From: Chloroflexota bacterium | Lineage (GTDB): Bacteria > Chloroflexota > Anaerolineae > Anaerolineales > Villigracilaceae | Reading direction: 5' to 3' | DNA length: 64,000 bases | Assembly: GCA_021414245.1 (NCBI GenBank) | Contig: JAIOOU010000003.1 | Coordinates: forward strand, 558,001 to 622,000 | In this document: positions 42,409 through 51,464 of the stretch, piece by piece | Numbering within the stretch: the first letter of the stretch is position 1 | Layout of the letters: each line of letters begins with the position of its first letter | The notes under the pieces: model-generated | The model's input: the letters and a program-made list of their open reading frames with translations, nothing else | Databases searched by the model: none | What the model was told of the DNA's origin: nothing | Program-made: the position numbers and the translations under genes

Positions 42409-43344
42409 CTATTTTGCTTTTTTGGCGGCATCCTTCAGCCATTGTTCCCAGCGGTAATCGGTCACATGCTGGCGGAAGCGCGCAAACCACAGGTCCGCAT
42501 ATCCCTGGAAATCCTCCTCCAGTTTGGAGATGCCGGTCTGGGTGGTGCCCCACATGGATTCGTGCAATTCCGACATGGGCCACATCAGGCGCAGGCGGGC
42601 ATATTGCTTGTCCGTCACCTCCCCGAAATATTCGTACAGGAAGAGTTCCACCTGCTCCTCGTTAAGGCGATGATGATGGGAAAAATTCCCGAGGTCGAAG
42701 AAAATATCGCCCATGCCCGCATATTCCCAGTCCAGCAGGCGAATCTCGCCGATATCGCCCGGCACTTCCTCCTCCAGCCAGTTCAGATTAAGCAGGTCGT
42801 TATGGCAGGGGGTCGGAATGTACGGGTCTTTCGCCAGGGCTTTTTCGACCTCCCGCATCTTTTGCATGATCCAATCCCAATCGTGCGGGAATTTCGCGTT
42901 GTTCTTCCGGGAGATCTTTTCGAGCATTTCCACGCGGCGGAAAACATTGAACTCGCCTTTTAATTTCGGTCCGCGGCGGTGGAAGAGACGAATCTTTTTT
43001 GCCACGCGCGCAAGATAGTCCGGTTGTTTGATCACTTCCGGAGGAATGACCTTCCCGGTCACGAAACGGGTGACAATGTAGTTCTCGGGTTTGATGAAGT
43101 ACACCACCTCGGGCGCAATGCCCAGCTGGCCGGCCGCGGAATTTGCCGCATATTCCACGTCGCGCAGAATTCCCAATTGATCCGTGCCTTCCCCGGCCAG
43201 GCGGATGACGAATGACCTTCCATCCGCGTCGATCTTGAAATTCAGGTTTGTGATCCCGCCGCTCAGCGGCGTCTTCTTGATGTTCTTTGACCCGGCAAGA
43301 AACGGAACTTTATCAATGGCTTTATCAATGGCGAGTGTTGACAT
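42409..43344 (-). CDS. Choline/ethanolamine kinase-like phosphotransferase (APH fold)
   Basis: 311 aa. ATP-binding lobe SGGITNLNFKIDADGRSFVIRLAG, the catalytic loop CHNDLLNLNWL (Brenner motif, about residues 180-190) and metal-binding LLDWEYAGMGDIFFDLGNF are complete, so the kinase should be active. It is closest in pattern to LicA/choline kinases and thiamine-kinase-like proteins, which phosphorylate the hydroxyl of amino alcohols. It lies 129 bases after the FAD/GcvT dehydrogenase gene and directly before the aldolase. A choline-type or hydroxylated quaternary amine substrate is a reasonable guess in this neighbourhood. Confidence 0.85.
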   Translation of the reverse strand: MSTLAIDKAIDKVPFLAGSKNIKKTPLSGGITNLNFKIDADGRSFVIRLAGEGTDQLGILRDVEYAANSAAGQLGIAPEVVYFIKPENYIVTRFVTGKVIPPEVIKQPDYLARVAKKIRLFHRRGPKLKGEFNVFRRVEMLEKISRKNNAKFPHDWDWIMQKMREVEKALAKDPYIPTPCHNDLLNLNWLEEEVPGDIGEIRLLDWEYAGMGDIFFDLGNFSHHHRLNEEQVELFLYEYFGEVTDKQYARLRLMWPMSELHESMWGTTQTGISKLEEDFQGYADLWFARFRQHVTDYRWEQWLKDAAKKAK

Positions 43345-43473
43345 GTCATCTTCTCCAACAAAGATTAGGATTCGGATTGCGGGTGAACTTTCCTGCTATG
43401 AATATCTGCCAGAGGCCTCCTTTTTTTGATGGGAAAAACCATCGTTTCATTCTAAATCCCAAATCTGTTTTGC

Positions 43474-45906
43474 CTACTGACGAATTCTCTCGGCCTTGGG
43501 ATCCCAAAGCACTGCCGGGGCCACCTCCGCACCGACTTGTTCGCCGAAGCATTCGATCTGTAATTTTGTTCCGGCCTTTGTGTATTCCATCGGCAAATAG
43601 GCATAGGCAATTGACTTGTTTACCGAATAACCAAATCCGCCCGAGGCCACCCAGCCGACGATCGTATCGCCGGCCCGGATCGGTTCCTTGCCTAGCACGA
43701 TCGTGCGGTCATCGGACAGGGTCAGGGTGCACAGCTTGCGTTTAATGCCTTCGGCCTTTTGCTTTACCAGGGCGTCCTTGCCGATGAAATTGCTCTTGTC
43801 CAGTTTCACTGCAAAGCCAAGGCCCGCTTCATAAGGAGTGTAGTCCGGGGAGATCTCTCCGCTCCAATAACGATAACCCTTCTCCAGGCGAAGAGTCTCT
43901 ATGGCTTTATATCCGCCTGCGACCATGCCCTCCGGCGCGCCTGCCTCCCAGAGCGTGTCCCAGAGTCGGAGACCATACTCCGTCGGGCAGTAGAACTCCC
44001 AGCCGAGCTCGCCAACATAGGTCACGCGGGAAGCGAGAACCGGGATGTCGCCAATGGTAATGCGCCGATTGGTCATGTATGGGAAACCTTCGTTTGAGAC
44101 ATCATCCGCAGTGACTTTTTCCAGGATGGTGCGCGCTTTGGGTCCCCACATGCCGATGCAGGCGTAGGACGAGCCGACATCTTCGATCGTGACGGAACCA
44201 TCCTCGGGCATGTTGAGTGAGAGCCAGGACATATCGTGCTGGCCAAAGGCCGTACCCGTCACAATGAAGAAGCGATCCTCCGCGAGGCGGGTAACGGTGA
44301 AGTCGCATTCGATCCCGCCGCGTTTGTTCAGGCATTGGGTGTAGACCAGATGCCCCACCGGGACGTCGATTTGATTTGCGCAAACGTTATTCAGGAATTT
44401 CAAGGCGCCGGCTCCGCGCACTTCGAATTTGTTGAATGAGGTCTCATCGAAGAGGCCCGCATTCGTACGGGTCATCAAATGCTCATGGCCGATGGCGCGG
44501 GACCAGTTGTGGCGCGCCCAGCCTCTGGGTTCATGACCGTGAGTTGCCAATTCCTCATAAGGCTTGAACCAGTTTGGGCGTTCCCAGCCCATTTTTTCGC
44601 CGAAGGAACAACCGAGGTCGCGCAAGCGGTAATATGTGGGGGAGATGCGCACATTCCGTTTGGACATGCGTTCCTCGCCCGGGAAGTGAATGTCATAATA
44701 TTGGGTGTAGGTTTCGAAGGTGCGGGCCACTGTGTAATTGATGCTGTTGTAATTCGGTCCGAAACGGCGGACATCGAGCCGCCACATATCCCATTCCGGG
44801 CTGCCATCCACGATCCATTCTGCCATGACCTTGCCGATGCCGCCCGCGCCAGCCAGTCCGTGGGCGCAGAATGCACAAGCCACCCAGAATCCTTTGACCG
44901 TTGTGGGCCCAAGCAAAAATTCACCGTCGGGGGTAAAGCCTTCGGGGCCATTCAAAAGCATCTTGACTTCGGCATTTTCTATGGCAGGCACGCGCCGGAT
45001 TGAATTTTCCATTAAAGGCGTAAAGCGTTCCCAGTCTGGGGGAAGCAATTGGAATTTGAAATCCTTGGGGATGCCGTTCATGCCGAAGGTCGCCGGCTGG
45101 CGTTCATAACCGCCCGTGATCAAGCCGCCGACCTCTTCGCGCCAGTACACCAGCAGATCGGGATCGCGCAGATTGGGGAAACTGTGCGTGACGCCTTCAA
45201 TCGGCTTGGTCATGATGTAAAGATGCGCCATGGGAACGACAGGCAGGTTTAACCCGACCATCCTGCCAATCTCGCGGCCCCACATGCCGGATGCATTTAC
45301 GACGATTTCGGTTTTGATCGCGCCTTTGTCTGTAACCACTTCACTGACGCGGCCGTTTGTCAGATTTATTTTTTCGACGGTAGTGTTCGTGAAAACTTTT
45401 GCTCCACGGCTTTTCGCTCCGATGATCAGGGCGTTGGTCAGCCCGGTCGGATCAATACTTCCATCATTGGGAGTGTAGGCGGCGCCCAGCACACCTTCGA
45501 GGGACATCAGTGGAAATTTTTCCTGGGCCTCCTTTGGGGAAATCAATTCCATTGGCACCCCAAAGGAACGCGCCATGCCGACCAGACGTTTGGTCTCTTC
45601 CATGCGTTCCGCCGAACATGCCAGACGGATGCCGCCAACTTCGCGCCATGAGGTGTCCTGTCCGGTTTCAGCCTTGAGCCGCCGGTACAGGTCCGTGCTG
45701 TAATGCATCATGCGGGTCAGATTTGCATCGGAACGCATTTGACCGACCAGGCCGGCCGAATGCCAGGTGGACCCGGAGGTGATCTCGTGCTTCTCCAGAA
45801 TAACGACATCCTTCCAGCCCAACTGGGTAAGATGATAGGCAATGCTGGCCCCGCCGACACCGCCGCCAATGATCACAACCTGCGCCTGCGTTGGAAATTC
45901 TGACAT
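43474..45906 (-). CDS. FAD-dependent dimethylglycine/sarcosine dehydrogenase-like enzyme with GcvT domain (first paralogue)
   Basis: 810 aa. N-terminal DAO-type FAD domain: VVIIGGGVGGASIAYHL, ILEKHEITSGSTWHSAGLVG (the His corresponds to the covalent flavin-binding His of dimethylglycine dehydrogenase), SIDPTGLTNAL and VNASGMWG. From about residue 430 to the end is the folate-binding GcvT-like part: FDETSFNKFEVRG, GGIECDFTVTRL, YACIGMWGPKARTILEKV, VTYVGELGWEFY, RLEKGYRYWSGEISPDYTPYEAGL, NFIGKDALVKQKAEG. Such enzymes oxidise N-methyl groups and pass the carbon to tetrahydrofolate as 5,10-methylene-THF. GGAG before the ATG; first of a five-gene set read to the terminator at 39453. Confidence 0.9.
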   Translation of the reverse strand: MSEFPTQAQVVIIGGGVGGASIAYHLTQLGWKDVVILEKHEITSGSTWHSAGLVGQMRSDANLTRMMHYSTDLYRRLKAETGQDTSWREVGGIRLACSAERMEETKRLVGMARSFGVPMELISPKEAQEKFPLMSLEGVLGAAYTPNDGSIDPTGLTNALIIGAKSRGAKVFTNTTVEKINLTNGRVSEVVTDKGAIKTEIVVNASGMWGREIGRMVGLNLPVVPMAHLYIMTKPIEGVTHSFPNLRDPDLLVYWREEVGGLITGGYERQPATFGMNGIPKDFKFQLLPPDWERFTPLMENSIRRVPAIENAEVKMLLNGPEGFTPDGEFLLGPTTVKGFWVACAFCAHGLAGAGGIGKVMAEWIVDGSPEWDMWRLDVRRFGPNYNSINYTVARTFETYTQYYDIHFPGEERMSKRNVRISPTYYRLRDLGCSFGEKMGWERPNWFKPYEELATHGHEPRGWARHNWSRAIGHEHLMTRTNAGLFDETSFNKFEVRGAGALKFLNNVCANQIDVPVGHLVYTQCLNKRGGIECDFTVTRLAEDRFFIVTGTAFGQHDMSWLSLNMPEDGSVTIEDVGSSYACIGMWGPKARTILEKVTADDVSNEGFPYMTNRRITIGDIPVLASRVTYVGELGWEFYCPTEYGLRLWDTLWEAGAPEGMVAGGYKAIETLRLEKGYRYWSGEISPDYTPYEAGLGFAVKLDKSNFIGKDALVKQKAEGIKRKLCTLTLSDDRTIVLGKEPIRAGDTIVGWVASGGFGYSVNKSIAYAYLPMEYTKAGTKLQIECFGEQVGAEVAPAVLWDPKAERIRQ

Positions 45907-45996
45907 GTGAGTTATCTCCTTGCTGTGATGTTGTCCAACCTTGATCTATCAGGGCGGACGGTGTATCCGTACGGTTCGTTCTTATTCTTAAACGTA

Positions 45997-46027
45997 CTGT
46001 AGGTCACGCCTCAGGCGCGACCTACAG
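45997..46027. repeat. Near-perfect 31-base palindrome (REP-like)
   Basis: CTGTAGGTC (45997-46005) and GACCTACAG (46019-46027) flank a CGCCT/AGGCG inner stem. It lies directly beyond the CBS gene stop and has no T run. It looks like a repetitive extragenic palindrome acting as transcript-end or spacer. Confidence 0.6.
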
Positions 46028-46029
46028 GG

Positions 46030-46839
46030 TTACTTCTGCCAGACAGAATCCGGCCGTGCCATTTCGGCCACGATGTCGAAGGTGGAGATCGCACCCAGCG
46101 GGAATGCATCCGGATCTTCCTTGTCGACGACGACCAGCCGATGATGGTGATTCTGGATCATCATGTCGGCGGCCTCGCGCAGGCTGGCGTGGATGTCTAT
46201 TGTCAGGGCGGGATGCATTACGTCCCGAACGATTAGGTTTTCGCCCGCACCTTCCTTCACAAAACGCAGCAGGTCATGGCCGCTGACGACTCCCAGGATC
46301 TTGCCCTTAATGTCCACGACCAGCACGGCCCGCCAGCCGGATGAGGTCATGGCCCGGGCCGCCGAGGCCACGGGTGTTTTTCCGCGGCAAACCAGGATCG
46401 CATGTGACATGACGTCTCCGACGGTCTCGCGTCTTGATTTAATTTCATTGGCAATGCTGGCAACAAAATCGGAAAGGGAAATAATGCCGACCGGTTTTTC
46501 ATGGTCCGTGACCAGCAGCCGGCTGACTCCCTTTTCGATGAAGTGATTGACCGCATCAGCGAGGGGGATGTTTGCTTCCACAGAATCAACCGGATGGGTC
46601 ATGAGATCCGCTGCCGTCAGGTTGCGCATCACGGCCAGGCTTTCCGAATCCGAGGAAAGCCATTCGCCTGCCATCAGGTCAAAATCCGAAATAACCCCTG
46701 TCAGGCGGCCATCGCGGTCTGCGACAAACAAGGCATGGACCCGGTGTTGGTTGAGCAGGACCGCCACCTGGCCCAAAGATGCCGTGGGCTTGCAGGTGAT
46801 GATGCCTGGGTGCATGAGGTCTTTAACGAGTTTGCTCAT
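46030..46839 (-). CDS. Protein with four CBS domains
   Basis: 269 aa from the ATG at 46837-46839; an in-frame upstream extension is basic and non-domain and is rejected. Four CBS motifs as two Bateman modules: DLMHPGIITCKPTASLGQVAVLLNQHRVHALFVAD, DLMTHPVDSVEANIPLADAVNHFIEKGVSRLLVTD, DVMSHAILVCRGKTPVASAARAMTSSGWRAVLVVD, DVMHPALTIDIHASLREAADMMIQNHHHRLVVVD. CBS pairs bind adenosine nucleotides, including ATP, AMP, SAM or c-di-nucleotides, and regulate partner proteins. No effector domain is attached. It diverges from the DeoR gene, 219 bases away, and could sense energy or SAM levels for the flanking pathway (inference). Confidence 0.9.
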   Translation of the reverse strand: MSKLVKDLMHPGIITCKPTASLGQVAVLLNQHRVHALFVADRDGRLTGVISDFDLMAGEWLSSDSESLAVMRNLTAADLMTHPVDSVEANIPLADAVNHFIEKGVSRLLVTDHEKPVGIISLSDFVASIANEIKSRRETVGDVMSHAILVCRGKTPVASAARAMTSSGWRAVLVVDIKGKILGVVSGHDLLRFVKEGAGENLIVRDVMHPALTIDIHASLREAADMMIQNHHHRLVVVDKEDPDAFPLGAISTFDIVAEMARPDSVWQK

Positions 46840-46928
46840 CAGGATTCCTTGGTTCTTGTCCCATATATTTTCTGCAAACCAGTGTCTTGTGCGTCCGGCT
46901 AAAGATTGTGTTTGCTGTGTTTTCGCAC

Positions 46929-46980
46929 TTGAAAATCGTCTTGATTGGAAAATTGAAGAGATTGAAAAGGATTGCTTGAA
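46929..46980. promoter_or_regulatory. Cluster of TTGAA direct repeats between CBS and DeoR genes
   Basis: TTGAA starts at 46929, 46953, 46962 and 46976, in an AT-rich context (GATTGGAAAATTGAAGAG). Repeated half-sites upstream of a deoR-type gene could be operator sequence, but no clear dyad is seen. Confidence 0.3.
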
Positions 46981-47022
46981 GTTGTCAGGAATTGCGCGAA
47001 TTATAATGAAAAAGTCAAAAAC

Positions 47023-47051
47023 TTGCAAATTCCTTCAAATTCTTATATAAT
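47023..47051 (+). promoter_or_regulatory. DeoR gene promoter (TTGCAA / TATAAT)
   Basis: TTGCAA (47023-47028), 17-base spacer, TATAAT (47046-47051); the ATG at 47059 follows after 7 bases, predicting a leaderless transcript. A strong promoter by sequence. Confidence 0.7.
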
Positions 47052-47058
47052 CGCGCGA

Positions 47059-47847
47059 ATGAGCAAACCTCTCATCCCGGCCCAGCGGCGCGAACGAATT
47101 CAAGAATACCTTGCAATTCATCAGATCGTCCGTACTGCGGATTTGATGGATTTGCTTGAAACCTCTGAAGCAACCGTCCGGCGTGACCTCGAATGGCTTG
47201 AACAAAAAGGGATTCTGGAACGAACGCATGGCGGCGCAGTTCTGAGTCAGCGCATGTTATTTGAGCAGGAATATCAACAACGCGCACAGCACCACCCGGA
47301 TGAAAAGAAAAGAATTGGCGAGCTCGCCGCCTCCCTGATCGAGGATGGCGATATTGTTTTCATTAACAGCGGCACCACCGCCACGCAGGTTCTGCATCAC
47401 ATTCGCAGGGATTCACGCATCACTGTTTTTACAAATAATGTCAGCGCCATCGCGGACCTCGGCGATCCGGGCTTTCACTACTATCTGACCGGCGGTGAGT
47501 ACCAGTCACGCTCCAACTCCCTGGCAGGCCGCTTCGCTCTGGACAATCTTGGGCTGGTCTATGCCAACAAGGTGATCCTCGGGGTTGACGGGATCAGTCT
47601 GAAGCATGGCTGTACGGTCCCGACCAATGCCGAGGCGGAAGTTGTCTGCCGCATGATCGAACGCACCAAGGGACAGGTCATCATCGCGGCGGATCACAGC
47701 AAGTGGGGCGTGGTGTCAAATTTTCAGATCGCAAACATTGAAGGGATCGACAAGCTTGTAACCGACGAGGGCCTGAGCCGTTCGGCTGTGGAGGATTTGG
47801 AAGAACAAACCATTGAAGTTTTAACGACGAAAAGCCTGAATGGCTGA
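47059..47847 (+). CDS. DeoR/GlpR-family transcriptional regulator
   Basis: 262 aa from the ATG just after the TATAAT box; a longer in-frame form would include the promoter. DNA-binding domain at residues about 7-60: RRERIQEYLAIHQIVRTADLMDLLETSEATVRRDLEWLEQKGILERTHGGA. The effector domain (VFINSGTTATQVLHHI, VFTNNVSAIADL, GVDGISLKHGCTVPTNAEAEVVCRMI, VIIAADHSKWG) is of the phosphosugar-isomerase-like kind; DeoR-family members normally sense phosphorylated sugars. A phosphorylated intermediate of the flanking genes would be the expected ligand. 63 bases before the second FAD/GcvT gene and likely its regulator. Confidence 0.92.
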   Translation: MSKPLIPAQRRERIQEYLAIHQIVRTADLMDLLETSEATVRRDLEWLEQKGILERTHGGAVLSQRMLFEQEYQQRAQHHPDEKKRIGELAASLIEDGDIVFINSGTTATQVLHHIRRDSRITVFTNNVSAIADLGDPGFHYYLTGGEYQSRSNSLAGRFALDNLGLVYANKVILGVDGISLKHGCTVPTNAEAEVVCRMIERTKGQVIIAADHSKWGVVSNFQIANIEGIDKLVTDEGLSRSAVEDLEEQTIEVLTTKSLNG

Positions 47848-47910
47848 AGACCGGATATTTCAAGGTAAAACATCCATTTCCAACCTCTGCCCGTAAAGAT
47901 TAGGAGATTT

Positions 47911-50340
47911 ATGAAGGATCAAGCACAGATCGTCGTCATTGGTGGTGGAATATACGGGGCGCAAATCGCATATCATCTTGCGAAGTATGGCCGCAAGGAT
48001 GTGGTCATACTGGAAAAAGGCGAGATTGCCAGCGGCGAGTCGTCCCATGCGGCGGGACTTGTGACCCAGTTCGCCACTTCACAGGCAATGTTGAAATTCC
48101 GCATGTACAGCATTGAGTTGTACAGCGAGCTTGGTTTGTTCAACCATGTTGGAAGTCTGAGAGTTGCATCGAGCAGGGAGCAGCTTAAGGAACTGGAAAG
48201 AAGCGTAAGTCGTGCAAAGGCCCTGGGTCTCGAAGTGGAGGTTATCTCTCCCGACGAAGCCTTGAAGGTCATGCCGCAAATTTCCCAAAAAGATTTGTAC
48301 GGAGGGATTTATCTGCCTCGCGACGGGCAGCTCGACCCGTACACCACGACCACATCGATGGTGAAGTTTGCGAAGGAACTGGGTGTGGAGGTGTATACCG
48401 ATACGCGTGTGACCGGAATCAAAATGTCGCCGAAGGGGGAGGTGCAGGCGGTTGTGACGGATAAAGGCGTCATCCGATGCGAGATCATTGTGAATGCGGC
48501 CGGGATGTGGGCCCCGCGTGTCGCCGCGATGGCTGGCCTGCAAATCCCTACAACCCCGGTAGACCATCAGCACATCGCGTTGCGGGCCGTGCCCGGCCAT
48601 GAATTTTCACCCGACACCCCCTGTTTGCGCGACCCCGATAATTTGGTGTACATGCGCCAGGAGGCAGGCGGACTTGTCATTGGCGGTTATGAACCAAAAC
48701 CCTTGCCGCGCTGGATTGACGGCACACCGTGGGAACACGGCAGCAAGAGCTTCCCCGGTGACTTTGACCAATTCGAAATGCTGCTCGAAGGCGCCATCCG
48801 CCGGCTGCCCTTTTTGGATCAGGCCGGCATTATTACTTTGGTCCGGCACCCAGGCGCATATACTCCTGATTGTCAGCCCTTGTTGGGGCCAATGGTGGGA
48901 GCGCGCGGCATGTGGATCATGGCCGGCATGTCCTTGAACGGGTATGGGGGTGCGGGCGGCATGGGGAAACTGATGGCCGAATGGATCATTGAAGGCGAGG
49001 CGCCGATGGATGTATACGGTTATCGTGCCACGCGTTTTGGAAGTTATTATTCAGATCCCGTCTATGCTGCGGCACGCACCCAGGAAAGTGTCAAATACTA
49101 CTACCGTATGAAATTCCCGCACGATGAGCACGAATCCGCACGACCCCACAGGGTCAGTCCGGTCCATTATCGTTTGATGGAAAACGGCGCGGTCTTCGGT
49201 GAGAAGTTCGGTTGGGAACGGGTGAATTATTTCGAGCCTGGCAGGGAGTCGCGCCGAATGGGCGAGGATCAACGCCAGTGGGGCTGGAGCAAACCTCCCT
49301 TTTTTGAACGGGTTGGGAGGGAACATGCGGCCACCCGCGAACGGGTCACTTTATATGACTTGACCTCCTTTGGAAAAATAGAAGTCAAGGGAAAAGGCGC
49401 CCTGCCTTTACTGCAGCGTCTTACTGATAGCGATATCAACAAACCGGTTGGCAGTGCGGTCTATACCCAGTTTCTGAACACACGCGGCGGGATCGAATCC
49501 GACCTGACGGTTACCCGGCTGGGTGAGGAGTATTTCTGGGTGATTACCGGTTCGGGTTTTATCGGCAATGATCTGGCACGCATCGAAATGCACGCGGATG
49601 AAAGAGATGGAGAGGTTTCCATTCGGGATATCACCTGTGAGTATGCCTGCCTTGCATTATGGGGGCCAAAGTCACGGGCTGTTTTGGAGAAAATAACCCC
49701 AAGTGATGTTTCCAATGCCGCTCATTCATATTTGCAAACCAAACCGATCGAAATCAATGGTGCAAAAGTGTATGCCCAACGTGTCAGTTACGCGGGTGAG
49801 CTGGGTTGGGAACTTTATATTCCAAACAATCGTGCCACCCTGGTTTGGGACCTGTTGGTTGAAGCGGGCAGGGAATTCGGCCTGGAATTTGGCGGATACA
49901 AGGTCCTGGATTCGCTGCGCCTGGAAAAAGGCTTCCGTTATTTCACCACGGACCTGACCCCTTCCGAAACACCTTACGAAGCCGGCCTGGGTTTCTGTGT
50001 TCATCTTGAGAAGGGCGACTTTATCGGACGGGACGCTCTTGTGAAACAAAAGGCTGAAGGAGTAAAACGCAAACTCTGCACTCTGGTGCTTACAGACAGC
50101 GAGGCTTTTACTCAAATCTACGGCGGTGAAGCAATTTATCATGAAGATAAAGTGTTGACCCGTGTCCGCAGCGGCGGATACGGTTTTACGGTCAAAAAGA
50201 ATATCCTGTATGCCTATCTGCCGGCGGAATTGGCAAAACAGGGCAATCGTTTCATGGTGGATCTGATCGAGGGCCGCCGCGAAGCGGAAATCACTCCATC
50301 GGTTCTTTTTGACCCGAAAGGCGAACGAACGCGTGCCTAA
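47911..50340 (+). CDS. FAD-dependent dimethylglycine/sarcosine dehydrogenase-like enzyme with GcvT domain (second paralogue)
   Basis: 809 aa. FAD domain with IVVIGGGIYGAQIAYHL, ILEKGEIASGESSHAAGLVTQF (His retained at the covalent-flavin site), QLDPYTTTTSM and VNAAGMWAPRVAAM. GcvT part from about residue 445: YDLTSFGKIEVKG, GGIESDLTVTRLG, YACLALWGPKSRAVLEKI, VSYAGELGWELY, DSLRLEKGFRYFTTDLTPSETPYEAGLGF, FIGRDALVKQKAEGVKRKLC. It is a true paralogue of the gene at 43474 (same order and length, but many substitutions in the substrate domain), suggesting action on another methylation level or another amine. Followed by an 8-base overlap with the PfkB-like gene. Confidence 0.9.
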   Translation: MKDQAQIVVIGGGIYGAQIAYHLAKYGRKDVVILEKGEIASGESSHAAGLVTQFATSQAMLKFRMYSIELYSELGLFNHVGSLRVASSREQLKELERSVSRAKALGLEVEVISPDEALKVMPQISQKDLYGGIYLPRDGQLDPYTTTTSMVKFAKELGVEVYTDTRVTGIKMSPKGEVQAVVTDKGVIRCEIIVNAAGMWAPRVAAMAGLQIPTTPVDHQHIALRAVPGHEFSPDTPCLRDPDNLVYMRQEAGGLVIGGYEPKPLPRWIDGTPWEHGSKSFPGDFDQFEMLLEGAIRRLPFLDQAGIITLVRHPGAYTPDCQPLLGPMVGARGMWIMAGMSLNGYGGAGGMGKLMAEWIIEGEAPMDVYGYRATRFGSYYSDPVYAAARTQESVKYYYRMKFPHDEHESARPHRVSPVHYRLMENGAVFGEKFGWERVNYFEPGRESRRMGEDQRQWGWSKPPFFERVGREHAATRERVTLYDLTSFGKIEVKGKGALPLLQRLTDSDINKPVGSAVYTQFLNTRGGIESDLTVTRLGEEYFWVITGSGFIGNDLARIEMHADERDGEVSIRDITCEYACLALWGPKSRAVLEKITPSDVSNAAHSYLQTKPIEINGAKVYAQRVSYAGELGWELYIPNNRATLVWDLLVEAGREFGLEFGGYKVLDSLRLEKGFRYFTTDLTPSETPYEAGLGFCVHLEKGDFIGRDALVKQKAEGVKRKLCTLVLTDSEAFTQIYGGEAIYHEDKVLTRVRSGGYGFTVKKNILYAYLPAELAKQGNRFMVDLIEGRREAEITPSVLFDPKGERTRA

Positions 50341-51433
50341 CCCCGCCAAATCGAAAGCTCCGGCTTATGTTGGTTTTGGCATGTTGACGCCTGTCTATAT
50401 CATGGCGCTCGACAAACTGCCGAAGCACAATACAGGTGCTGTGGTACACCAGGTCAGCGAATACGTCTATGACGATGCCGCGATCATCGCCTGCAACCTG
50501 CGTCAATGGGATGTCCCGGCCGGCATGATCGGTACGGCTGTCGGGGATGACCTTCTGGGGCATCATGTCGCAGACACCCTGGGCAAAATGGGAGTGCAAG
50601 GCAGGGTCAGGTTTACAAAAAAATACAAAACGCCCCTCGAGGTAAATGTCTCGGACAAAAGGGGCGCGCGGACCTATTTTTGGCAGCGTTCCGAGGAGAT
50701 CCTCGGCACGCTGGATACTGCCGATCTTTCTCTGATCAAAAAATCCAAACTGCTGTATGTGGACTGGTATGATGGTGACCGTCACATCCTGCGTGCCATG
50801 CAGGAGGCCTATCGCCACGAGATTCCTGTCTTCCTGAATTTTGAACACGGTCATAACCATCCCGAATTATTGAAAAAGTATGCGGGCCTGGTGACCATTT
50901 GTCAGGCTGTGACAGATGCCGCACAGATCGGAAAAAGGCAGGCCATGCTGGGGGTGGCCCGCAAATTAATTAATTCAGGGATCCAGACCGCCATCATCAC
51001 CATGGCTTCCCAGGGCTGCATGGTGGTGCAGGGAGATGAGATCATCCGCGTGCACGCCCCGAAGGTCAGGGCAGTGGACGGTTCCGGTGCCGGTGCAACA
51101 TTTTCCTCGGGCTATATTTATGGCTATCTTCAAGGCTGGAGGTTTGAGGAATCGGTTCGCTTTGCCATTGCCGCGGCATCCCTCAAGGTCACTCATTCAG
51201 GGTTGAAAATGTTCACAGTCAACGAGATCAAGGCCCTGGCCGGCAGGCTGAGGGTGGAGCGCATGGTGTATCGCGGGGATCAATTTATCAAGATCAAAAA
51301 GCTGTTCCGGCTGCCCCCGGATAGCCCGTTGCTGGACAATGCCATCGTCAAGGAAGGCCGCAAGCTGGCTGAGAAGATATTGCCCAGGCGAAAAGTCGAA
51401 CGGAAGAAGATCAAACGATCGCTGGTGGAGTAA
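50333..51433 (+). CDS. PfkB-family carbohydrate kinase-like protein, catalytic Asp missing
   Basis: 366 aa from a GTG overlapping the previous stop; ATG starts would truncate the conserved N-terminus. PfkB layout: YVGFGMLTPVYIMALDKLP, AIIACNLRQWDVPAGMIGTAVGDDLLGHHVADTLGKMGV, and the C-terminal signature, which reads VRAVDGSGAGATFSSGYIYG. In active PfkB kinases this is D-T-x-G-A-G-D, where the last Asp is the catalytic base; here it is Ala (codon GCA). The anion-hole GAG is kept. Either the protein has lost kinase activity and serves another role, or it uses another base. A basic C-terminal tail (KLFRLPPDSP...RRKVERKKIKRS) is added. Within the demethylation operon. Confidence 0.8.
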   Translation: MPNPAKSKAPAYVGFGMLTPVYIMALDKLPKHNTGAVVHQVSEYVYDDAAIIACNLRQWDVPAGMIGTAVGDDLLGHHVADTLGKMGVQGRVRFTKKYKTPLEVNVSDKRGARTYFWQRSEEILGTLDTADLSLIKKSKLLYVDWYDGDRHILRAMQEAYRHEIPVFLNFEHGHNHPELLKKYAGLVTICQAVTDAAQIGKRQAMLGVARKLINSGIQTAIITMASQGCMVVQGDEIIRVHAPKVRAVDGSGAGATFSSGYIYGYLQGWRFEESVRFAIAAASLKVTHSGLKMFTVNEIKALAGRLRVERMVYRGDQFIKIKKLFRLPPDSPLLDNAIVKEGRKLAEKILPRRKVERKKIKRSLVE

Positions 51434-51464
51434 GCCCATTTATTACTTGAAAAGGATGTGAATC

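Noticed and set aside
46840-47028. N-terminal extension of the CBS protein
   Set aside because: The extra 63 residues carry no domain and lie in the divergent promoter region; the ATG at 46839 fits the first CBS motif.
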